DNA from: Carya illinoinensis
Lineage: Eukaryota; Streptophyta; Magnoliopsida; Fagales; Juglandaceae
Length of the DNA: 64,000 nt
Reading direction: 5' to 3'
NCBI RefSeq assembly: GCF_018687715.1
Contig: NC_056762.1
Span: 33,654,864-33,718,863 of the forward strand
Shown here: one piece after another, positions 37,401 to 46,900 of the stretch
How the letters are laid out: each line of letters starts with the position of its first letter
Position numbering within the stretch: the first letter of the stretch is position 1
Notes under the pieces: generated by a model
What the model was told of the DNA's origin: nothing
Seen by the model: only the letters and a program-made list of their open reading frames with translations
Database searches by the model: none
Position numbers and translations under genes: made by a program

Positions 37401-40400
37401 TACAGCTTGAGTATAAGCATTTGTAAGTCTTTGATGTTTCTAATAAGAAGAAAAACAAAGTTGTGTGTTGGAATCCTCCTCCTATTGGATATTTGAAATT
37501 GAATGTTGACAGGGCTACCTTTTGTGATCAAAATTCTGCTGTGGTTGAAGTGATTCTTAGAGATCATAATGGTGATGTTGTAGTGGCTTGTAGCAAGGCT
37601 GAAAGGGAAATCTCTTCTGCAGAATTTATTGAGGCTACTGCTTTGCTAAGGGGATTACAGTTATGTGCTCAATGGGGAGTTCCAAAAGTGTTGTTAGAAA
37701 CTGATTGTTTGATACTTGTTCATGCTTTTAATTATATATCTGAGTTTCTAATAGACTTTGATTTTATTCTACAAGATATTCAGAGACTCATGAGAGGTTT
37801 TCAAGAAGCAAAAGTTGTCCATGTTAATCGATTGGGAAATATGGCTGCTCACCAATTGGCAAGACATGCATGGGAATAAGCATGCGCAATAAGCATGGGA
37901 ATAAGCACGCGCTTCACGACACTAGTCTTGGTGCAAACTTTGAAGATTGCGCAATAAGCATAACATATGAAACAAGTACAGTGGTCCTTTACGTTGACAT
38001 ACTTTTGTTGTTTCAAAAGGCATCTCCACCTTCCACATCCTTATGATTTTGCAATTATAATTGGCCCATGTTCCTTGGATCAAAGGGTATTTCCTCATCA
38101 TATATATGTTAAAGGTGGACGGTGAGATCACGGGTTCAATAGCTTGGAACCCGTGAAAAATGGCTTACGTAAATTCAAACAAATGGGTGTTAATGATTTT
38201 TCAGTTTTGCAGGACCTTAATTGTCATATTCTTCCGGTTCGTGAAAAATTACCAAGATTAATAGCTTGGAACCCGCCAGACTTGGGTTTTTTTTAACTCA
38301 ATGTTGATGGTGGTTCTTGTGGCAATCCAGGGAGATCCGGCGGTGGGGGCATCCTTTAGGACTATAGGGGTAAGGTGATAGCGGGGTTTGCTCACTCGTA
38401 TGGTCATGCGACAAATACCATTGCCGAGTGTCATGCTCTTCTTGATGGGCTTCGTTTGTGTCACTCCATGGGTTTGAGAGATTTGTGGGTGGAATCTGAT
38501 TCAAGTGTTGTGATGCGTTGGCTAGCTTCCAGGATATGCAAATATTGGTTTCTTTGGAATTTTTGGGAAGAAATTCAATCTCTTGTTGGTTTGTTCAATA
38601 TTCGGTTATGGCATATTTTCAGAGAGGCGAACATTGCAGCAGATTTTTTGGCAAAACAAGGCAGGATAGATAGATCTTTTGATTTCATTGGTGAGGACTT
38701 GGTGCAAGGAAGGCTTCGGGGTATTGTTCGACTAGATTTATTGGGTATTCCATATGTTCATTATTGATGCATTCTTATGATGAGATGTTGTAAATTCTCT
38801 GGTGACATGTGTTGTTTTTACGGTATCCCTCCGCCATAAGTAAGGGCTTTTTAATAAAATTGGGAGAGAGTCACTCATGGACTTGTGACCTTCGTCTCTT
38901 AAAAAAAATAAAAAAAGATCACAGGTTCAATCTCATTTGGTACACAAGTTTTAAGTATTTATTTACAATTTTAACAGAATACATTATAATTTTTTACAGA
39001 ACTCATTTGAAGACCAAAAAATGTCAAAATAGCAAAGCTATATAATAATTGTACGAGGTGTTTAATCAATACAGTTTAATATTATAAGTTAGGATTATGA
39101 AATATAGTTTAGAAGTGCGTGATATGAGGGAAAAGTTACCTGGATACAGAGCAAAGGTATGCGAACATGTTCTATTGAGTCTGAACTGCTAGAATTGTAG
39201 TAGTAGTCATCCACTGACTTGAAACCAAATGAAACTGCAACGTTAAAAAAAATGAAGATTATATCCCTAAATGAATAATTATTCTCATGTACAAAAGATA
39301 CATTTCATTGTAACATCTCAAAGGAAAATCCAAGTGACATCAAGCTCATATTTCAAAAGTACTCAAGGTCACAATTGGAACCCATTAGAGAATGCCACTC
39401 TCCCAAATAATGTCACAAGCAATATTGAATCCCATTTTTACCCCATTCTTCTACTTCGTATACTAAATTTGGTGTATTACACACCTACCACGAGTTAGTC
39501 CTTCGTCAAACTCCCTAAGAGTCTTCGCATTGGCAGCCAATGGGATATTATATTCACCACCCATGTCTTCAAAGAGAAGAGCATGCCTATAAAAACCAAA
39601 TATTTCAGGTGATACTTCAAGCAATCATAGAAATCAACCTCATGCAATCTCACGTGTAAATAAGTAGCAAGAACAAAGGATTACTTCTTAAAAATTTCAC
39701 GGCGAGAACGTGCAAGAGCTTTGTCATAGACAATGTTAAAGCCCTTACGAAGGTTCTGATCTGTAAGGAGACCATTGAAAGGATTACACAATGATACAGC
39801 ACCAGAAAGGGGGCAAGTATGAGATTCCTGCAAGTAACACATAATAATAGTACATATGAACCAGGAGAAGAATTGAGTACGATGGAAAAAAGAAACCAAA
39901 AAACAGTGCAGTCCAAAGATATCTCCTCAGAACAAGAGACCAATAAAATATAATATTCCTCTTCCCGAACTCGAAGATGCACACTTTAGCAGCTACGGCA
40001 TTCAAGATCACATCAGAGTATAAATTGGCTTAAATTAAATAATTAACCAAACACCCTTTTGTCATGGCCCAGTCCAAGAGCCCAACTCAACCCTTTAAAA
40101 ACCCAAACCTGGCCCAGCCAGGAAAAGAAATGGATAAGGGAAAAGTTCAAAACTTGCCTTCTGACTTTCTTCCCAAAAAGGGCTCAAGGTCACAAGAGGC
40201 ATGTTTATAGCTCTCTGAGTTTAATTTAGTTTTCTTTAAAGGTTATTAATCAATGTTTCCTTTGTGTCATGGGGTACTTCGATTAGGAACTATATAATAT
40301 TTTTTTAGAAATAAGAAATAAACCATGTGGTATGAGTTAATTAGGAAGAGACCCCGCGTTAATTTTTTCCTTTTATCAGTATTAACTGAAAACATATGGC

Positions 40401-42827
40401 AGTCTCTAAAACTGCAAAACTTAATTTATTTTTTTAAAATAACATTAAAAAAGGTACATCCATTTTTATAGTAAAACAGAGTTTTTATTTTAAAAAATAA
40501 AAAATGTTAAAAAAAAGGCCATCTCATGGTGGCCAAAGCTCGACCACAATGGGAGTGACCTGATCTTGGCCATTGTGGTGGCAAGAGCTCGACCACCACA
40601 AGTCACCCAATTTGGGCTACCCTTTGTGGTTTGCAGCCACCTTTTTTTTTTTTTTTTTCATAACAGTTTTATTATTTTAAATATAAAAACTCTTTTTTAT
40701 TATAAAATATATGTATCACTTTCCAGAAATTAATTTCCTTTTTTTTTAAACAAGATTATTTTTTAAAAAGTTTCCACTTAGGCAGGTTTGGCAAGTGGGT
40801 GAGATAGAAAATTCACATCTTATCTCAGCTCATCATTATAATTTTTTCAAATTCACACAAAATATAATAAACAATTCAACTTTTTTAAATCTCAATTCAA
40901 CATTTTCAAATTCCAAAACAATAATAATATTAAAAAACAATATTTTGAACTTTCTTCTAAAACCAAAAATTCTCATCTAACTATCCAAACCTACACCAAC
41001 ATATTACTATACAGCGTGCTTTAAGTTAATATTGATGGAGGAAGAAAGAAGAAATTAACCGAGGGATCTTTTTCTAATCAACTCACACTACATACATAAA
41101 GTTAGAACAAAGAAATGTATAGGATCCTAAGTCTAAATATAACATAGCATAGGGGACGTTTACACAAAATTTTCTAAATTAAATCTCAAAATCTAGCTTA
41201 TGGCATTTCACAAATTTCCCAAAATACAAATTCTTGTGACATTTTACATTACAAGTTCAACACAGATTGGCCTATGATCTAACAGAGAATGCCAGAATGG
41301 CCTTAGGTAGAGCATATGGAGATAAATGTTGTGTGTAACTGTATTCCCCCTGGCTATCCAGACTTGAGGCATTGATGAACTGAGTAGAGCAGAAAATAAC
41401 TGAATTTTACATTGCAACAATCTAGCCTAATATTATTGTTGCATCACATTATGCAAAATTAAAAGCAGTAAAGCCTTCCAAAGCAAAACATTAGCATTTA
41501 TCAATAAGTCATTAATCATGGATGCAATACGAGTTAAAGAAAGAAAAAACAATTGATACAAGAATATAAAATTTATAAGAAATGATATTTGCAGTCGTGA
41601 AATGCGCAAAAATGCCGAGCAATCTCTTTGAAAAAAGTGAGTAAATACGGAATCCGATAAAAAACTAAATTTTTAATAGTGGACCTCACTCTTTTTTAAA
41701 AGGATTGCGCAGCACTTGCGCACTTGACGACTGTATCTAGCATTAGTCAAAACTTCTTGAGAGCACTTAGCTATACACCAGGTATATGGACATTAACGTG
41801 CATGGGAAAAAGAAAACAGACAGAACCAAAAACAAGGTAACAATTTAATGCATGGTTATTATACCTGACCCAAATATCGAACAAGAATGTTGGCCCCAAG
41901 AGACCAACCAACAGCATATAAATTAGCTTTTGGAAACCGAGTGGCAACATGCTCCACTACTTCACGCATATCTCCTAAAAACGAAGATGAATAGAACTGC
42001 ACTAACATTATAAGATCAATAGCATATACCTCGGAAGAAACTAGAAAGAAACTTCTCAGGATTCGAATGTTTTAATCTGACAAATATGTTGTCCAGGACT
42101 TCAGGCCATAGTTGGACAAGGTCAGGGCCAAAAAAGCCATGGAATAATCTTCAAGCTAAAAGTAAGTACCTGAGGAGTCGTGACAGGGCTATTTGCACAA
42201 CCTCGGCTATTGAAGACGACCACACGCCAACCTTTGCTTCTGGCTCTAACCAACATGTGCCTCACGTACGCGTCCCCACTCCCTCCGGCTAAGCCTGGCT
42301 GAGACCGTCCATTATTAGCACAGTAATACTCGGTTAGTAGGAACCGAAACCAAATAGAGCATAGAAATAGCGAGTAGAAAGGGCGGAACCAGCAAGATGA
42401 GGATCGGAGAGTCACGCGGCAAGTAACGATCGTCACCGGACACCCAATCGAGGGCGACGGTGCCGTTATCTTCGGTACGGAGGCACTCACGGCGGAGCCT
42501 GACGTCAGGGACGCACCGAAAGAAGGCGGCGAAGAGGGTCTCCACGTGGCCGTTCCATCCGATCACAGGAAACGGATTGTACGGAAGGGACAGAGTCTTG
42601 AGATCTTGGAGTATAGAGTCGCGATGTGGGCCACCGCCGACGATCTCAAGAGACGGATGAATGTACCGGCGACTCGTCATGGAGTCGGAGGTGGCGGTGC
42701 TGACGTGAACGGAGGAGATTTTGCGAGGAGTGGTTATTGTAATTGGGGAGAGTAATTGGGTTGGTTTGGCTGTGATCGGTCGAAGATGGAGGTGGCGGCA
42801 GGGGGTGAGAGGGGGAGCGCTCGCCAT
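28412..42827 (-). CDS. EMB8/ABHD-type alpha/beta hydrolase, copy 1
   Basis: The product is a predicted serine esterase/lipase of the plant embryogenesis-associated EMB8-like group (ABHD1/3 relatives); the substrate is not known. Eight exons: 42827-42390, 42298-42170, 41996-41865, 39827-39685, 39586-39489, 39234-39140, 28875-28822, 28636-28412. All introns are GT-AG and the joined frame is 437 residues. The Ser/Thr/Pro-rich first 45 residues, nearly free of acidic residues, could be a plastid transit peptide. The nucleophile elbow GWSLGA places Ser at about 221; NDPI gives the probable Asp at about 349, and GGHLGW gives His at about 378, so Asp and His are on separate small exons. PGLAGGSGD is the oxyanion region. 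Intron 6 is 10.3 kb of nested retroelements. It is a tandem duplicate of the gene at 43903-49008. No coding damage is seen, so it is probably active if the long intron splices. Confidence 0.93.
31460..31695 (+). repeat. Left LTR of the copia derivative
   Basis: Begins TATCAAAGGAAAACTGG and ends AAAACTTTGACA. It shares almost its full length with 33150-33384. The inner segment TGTATTTAAATTAAACTT has a possible TATA motif. Confidence 0.93.
32160..33082 (+). pseudogene. Copia gag fused in frame to RNase H C-terminus
   Basis: From ATG 32160 the frame shows a gag-type start ([19 protein letters not shown]), then a stop, a shift and a further stop at 32447-32449. An uninterrupted 198-residue frame then runs 32486-33082. 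Its first 90 residues are gag ([20 protein letters not shown] is typical of the UBN2/copia gag family). At about 32750 it changes without loss of frame to RNase H sequence ([19 protein letters not shown], then [19 protein letters not shown] and [11 protein letters not shown]). About 3 kb of pol is missing at the junction. Gag carries earlier stops, so a full protein from this copy is unlikely. What the fusion could do is unknown. Confidence 0.85.
33150..33384 (+). repeat. Right LTR of the copia derivative
   Basis: Starts TATCAAAGGAAAACTAGG directly after the purine tract GAGGGATGG and ends CTTTGACA, followed by the target duplication AACAG. It is one base shorter than the left LTR. Confidence 0.93.
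35740..36498. mobile_element. hAT-type MITE rich in GGTCCG repeats, 759 bp
   Basis: The termini are TAGGGGTGAG and its exact complement CTCACCCCTA, flanked by the 8-bp target duplication CTTCTAAG (35732-35739 and 36499-36506). Eight-base duplications and TAGGGGTG ends are typical of hAT. Both arms (about 35750-35895 and 36295-36490) consist of many short GGACCGGACCGG units. The middle is very AT-rich and holds a direct repeat: 85-90 bp around 35950-36040 recurs at about 36175-36262. No transposase is encoded. Removing the element restores the LINE reading frame across the site. Frames read through the GGTCCG arms are meaningless. Confidence 0.95.
38126..38931 (+). mobile_element. 5'-truncated LINE tail with 15-bp target duplications
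   Basis: The insert 38141-38916 is bounded by GATCACGGGTTCAAT (38126-38140) and GATCACAGGTTCAAT (38917-38931), one mismatch. It carries a non-LTR-type RNase H domain: a start around 38290 ([12 protein letters not shown]), a stop, then [33 protein letters not shown], and [14 protein letters not shown] ending at 38767. The 3' end is an imperfect A-rich tail (38901-38916). The protein differs clearly from the RNase H of the LINE at 37463-37879, so this is an independent insertion from another family. Confidence 0.9.
39828..41864 (-). other. Intron 3 of hydrolase copy 1, 2037 bp
   Basis: The intron is longer than its counterpart in copy 2 (900 bp). It contains a MITE (40784-40992) and a GC-richer patch with GGTGGCCAAAGCTCGACCAC and related phrases (40519-40632) that looks like a second decayed insertion. 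No coding region is recognised. Confidence 0.75.
40784..40992. mobile_element. Small MITE of the TGAGAT family
   Basis: Terminal inverted repeats AGGTTTGG and CCAAACCT close a 209-bp AT-rich insert in hydrolase intron 3. The body shares its order of motifs (ATCTCAGCTCATCAT, then AATTCACACAAAATATAATAAACAATTC, then CATCTAACTATCC, read as separate short strings) with 60181-60364 and, in the other orientation, with 51579-51775. No target duplication is certain. Confidence 0.7.
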
Positions 42828-42959
42828 GAATTGGCTGCTGTGTGTCTTTTTTGTTCTGGTTTTTTAGGCGGGAGAGAAGGTGATTGGATGATAGAGCAAT
42901 AAGAAAGCAGAAGGGAAGGATCAATGTGAAGGGACGATGATATCTCTACGGTACTTTAA

Positions 42960-43900
42960 AGGTGAAACGCGTGCGTTTTGAAAACCATGTGTGAACTGAA
43001 AATAAAAGCCAGTCAATCCATGATGGCATGCGCGATCCGTCCATCGTGGAAAACGTTTTTATATGTATGGTGGCGGAGTAGAGCCGAATCAATTTACTTA
43101 GCCTAATCTCACCGACATAATATTATATACCAATGGTAAGGAAACCGAACAAGCCATCTCAGTGGTGGCTTCTTTATTCTAGTAGAGTTTCATGTCAACC
43201 CAACACAACACAGTCATCCGTTTGATTATATTAATTTTGAATTGAATGAATATATTCTATTCCAACTCGATTTCACACTAGAACTCAACGCTGACAACAT
43301 ATGAATCTAATAAACATAAAATCAAATTAAATTAAATTAAAATATACAGAATTAGATGAGTCTATTGGCAATGGTAAGAACCCTGTCAATGGGCCATTGT
43401 GTAATAAAAGGATAAAAAAAACCACAGAAATTTAGAGCACATGGATGAAGAAATTCATTTTTTAAAGTTAGAAATCAATCTGTCTATAAACCAAAACATG
43501 GTGACTAGTTTAGCATTTAGCTTTTTTTTAATGAAATTTTTCAATGGACGACATTGTGTTTTAGATATGCTGTCCAGGTGAGCGGTAGCTTGCAAGCTAG
43601 TAAAACAAAAGATAACTAACCTCACTATATAAATATTTAGTTCCTTCATTTCTGTAAATTCAGTTTGTACATCCAGCATTTTGAGTAATATAATAATCCA
43701 ATGATGTTGTGTCAGCTACACCCCCATTGAACAACAATATGAAACTGGAAAAGAATTGTATGACATAGTCTTATTAAAGAAATATCAAGAGGACATAGTC
43801 TTAATCCAATGATATTTCTTCATTGTCCACAAGCATCATCGCAAGTGGATGTATCAATTGATCACCAAATGAATAAATGCCAAGCACTCTGCCTGCTACA
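42960..43900. other. Spacer between the two hydrolase genes
   Basis: It holds the promoter side of copy 1 (right of 42827) and the 3' flank of copy 2. The stretch near 43630-43720 (CCTTCATTTCTGTAAATTCA and AATCCAATGATGTT) resembles the 3' flank of copy 1 near 28185-28250, so the duplicated segment reached at least 500 bp beyond the stop codon. No further gene is seen. Confidence 0.6.
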
Positions 43901-43902
43901 CT

Positions 43903-46900
43903 TTAGCGTGTGAAAACCTTCTGTACATCGCTAGTTTGCTGCACATCTACTGAAGATGCAAGGCCTTTAGATACTCCTCTCTCTAGATGCTCAAGGAAAT
44001 CCATTACAACAGGATCGGTCCAAGGAGCCCCAACCGGAGCTTCCACACCAGCGACCCATCCTAGATGCCCACCCTGGGGCGTCACTATCAACAAACAGTT
44101 TGGATTTTCCTACAAAAGTAACAATGGATATATTTCATACTAATAATTTTCTTTTTGAAAAAAAAAAAAAAAAAAGAGGAAATGGAGACGAGGAGAAAAC
44201 CAATACAAAAATTGAATTCGCAACAGTGGGAAAGCCCAGAACCTGGTTAGGTTCATATGATGGAGTGAAATATCAATCAAGTCAAACTTTTCAAAAGAAT
44301 TAACCCATAAACAGGTAGATATGTGTGTTTTAGCATACAACAAGGTGGTAGTCCTGGTTCTTAACGCATGACATTTCAAACCACAGCAAAAGTCTATTTT
44401 TTGTCATTTTATCCCATTGTTATATAGCTCCTCTAGAGCTTAACCATGATGCATGGGGGACTCAAATGCAGCAAACTGTAAAATTGTATAAGAAAAATAG
44501 TTCCACTTAATCAAGAAAAGACCCAAATACACCCCCAACCTTTTTCCTTTACTTTTACTCCTCCAAATCTAAACGACATGGGTAGGCTAAATGCCAGGTA
44601 GAAGCTTTTCCAAGGTTTCCATGACCACTTTTATCATCTTTCTGCCAGTTTAGAATAGGCCCTTTCATAGTTATTCCCCCAAACGAAAGTTCTTTTGGGA
44701 ATTTTAAAATACTGCATTCCAAGAGTAACAAACCAAACTGCATGTGAATGAGAGAGAGAGAGAGAGAGATACATTGGACATAGGTCAAAAGATCATGTAC
44801 TGATGTTTGGAAACAGGGTCTACAAGTAAACACAACCTTTTTACAAAGTGATCTGATGCAAATACGACCCTGGCCATATGAAGGCTTGAAGCTAAACTAA
44901 ATGGGGATAACAACATTGTGCCAGATACATGAAGACTACAAGGAAGTGGTCTTGTGCAGATAAGTTGATAATAAGCTTGAAAAATTTGGTTAGCCACCTC
45001 AGGAATGAGGAACAAGTTGCACATTTAGAGTTTCGACATAAATGTGTCTTAAGTGAACCAAATGAGAATATGTCTCAAGAGACAAAAAGCAACTTCTTTA
45101 CCAAAGTGAAAGTGTTCTGAATAAAATATGACCCTGATGAAGGCAAGAAGCTAAATAGGGAAAAGAAGAGTGTGCAGGAGGCATGAAGACTGCAAGGAAA
45201 AGGCTTTGTGCAGTTGAGGGAATAAATAACCATGGCAAAAGTGATTGGGCACCTTAGGAAGAAGGAATAAGTTGCACCTCCAGAGATTCAACATAACTCT
45301 GTACTAAGCAAATTAAACGAGATCTCTCAAGAGACTAGAGAGCAACATACAAACCTTAATATCTTCACGAGGAATTCCCCTTGATGGAGCAATTGGATCA
45401 TTTGCTGCCTGCAAACCATTCCATATATAGCCTTAATAGAACATTCTGAACATCACAAAAGTGTCTAATTTCATGCCTCAGAAATCCAAACCTAAAAAGC
45501 ATTCCAAAACATTTCAAAATCTAGCATTTGATTCTTCTTCCTCTCTCCTTTAATCATTAGTGTGTACTTTGTGATCCAATGAAATAAGAACTACAATTGC
45601 AACACATTTTAATATTTATTGCTTTTAGTGGAATAACTTTCAGGTCATGCTTGTCTAAAAGATTGTAATTTCTATATTATAATCACATGGCTCAATTAAA
45701 TAAGTTATGTTGCTCTACACATTGTTTAAAAAAATTACATCTCCCTCCCTCTCCCTCATTTCACCAAAACCACTTAAAAGTATGTATTTATCTATTATAA
45801 AAATAAATCTATATATGGACTTAAGATATATACATCCATATATCAGCCTTAATAGGGATGTACATGACTGAGAAGTGAATATTCTGGTGGATTTTTTTAA
45901 CTTGCAGTATAACATTCTTGTTGCTGCCACAACTGAAGATGTGATGATTTGGAGACCCTCTAGGAAAGGAAAATTTACGGTACGCTCGTTTTATGACTCT
46001 TTTACCATGCAACAAGGACATTCTTTCCCTTGGAAGAATATTTAGAGGAGTAAAGCACCCACAAAGGCCGCCTTCTTTGTCTGGATAGCAGCCTTAGGAA
46101 AGATATTGACTAATGATATTCTGAGAAAACGGGACCTTGTAATAACGGACTGGTGCTGTTTGTGTCAAAAGAGTGGGGAAACGGCGGATCATCTCCTCTT
46201 ACATTGTGAGTTTGCTAGAGATTTTTGGAACTATTTCTTCAGCAAGAAGGGAATAGCATGGGTGATGCCAGGCCGGGTGATTGATCTTCTGGCATGTTGG
46301 AGAGGAATCACTGGGACACCACATATTGTACCTGTATGGAAGATGGCCCCTATTTGCATTCTTTGGTGTATATGGAGTGAACGTAATGAGAGACTTTTTG
46401 AGGATCATGAACGTTCCTTGGAAGAGTTTAGGAGCTTTTTTTGGAAGACTTTGTTTTTGTGGGCTATTGCGTTAGATCTAAATGGTCTTAGCTTCCATGA
46501 TTTCCTTGTAACGGTTTCTAGTTCTTAAATAGGTGTATGCTTTTGTGTACCTCTAGTGTACTTGGGCTATGCCTATCTTTATATCAATGAAATATCTTAT
46601 TACTTATCAAAAAAAAAAAAAAAAAATGTAGTGGTAAAGAAGTTAGTTACCTGAATGCAAAGCAAAGGTATGCGAACATGCTTTATTGAGTCTGAACTGC
46701 TTGAATTGGAGTAGTAGTCATCCGCTGACTTGAAACCGAATGAAACTGCAGCAATTGTAGAAAGTATTGCAAGATCATAACGTATCATTATATCCTTAAT
46801 GAAATATTTACTCCCATGTACAAGAAACACATACCACGGGTTAGTCCTTCATCAAAATCCCGAACAGACTTTGCATTGGCAGCCAATGGGATATTATATT

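Larger units (their letters stand above)
29560..37900 (+). mobile_element. L1-type LINE, degenerate, carrying two insertions
   Basis: An apparently near full-length plant L1 retrotransposon. ORF1 (from ATG 29701) has the DUF4283 region with in-frame stops, then a degenerate zinc knuckle [14 protein letters not shown] near 30320. ORF2 begins at 31151 with the endonuclease start [15 protein letters not shown] and LQETRLKS. It is broken at 31459 by the copia element, resumes at 33390 with [10 protein letters not shown], and continues through the reverse transcriptase: [61 protein letters not shown], and the catalytic FADD in [11 protein letters not shown] zf-RVT region is split by the MITE at 35740. 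The element ends with a C-terminal RNase H (37463-37879; [16 protein letters not shown]). There are many stops (for example near 33625, 34190, 34327 and 34694). No poly(A) tail or target duplication was found, so the ends are approximate. Confidence 0.85.
28876..39139 (-). other. Intron 6 of hydrolase copy 1, 10264 bp, transposon-filled
   Basis: The matching intron in copy 2 is 1242 bp. The outer parts keep ancestral intron: a phrase around AAAAGATTGTAATTTCTATATTATAA occurs near 29142 and again near 45657 in copy 2. Between these lie an L1 LINE, a copia derivative inside it, a hAT MITE inside it, and a second LINE tail. The host gene is transcribed leftward while the LINEs lie on the plus strand, so they are antisense to the gene. 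Confidence 0.9.
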
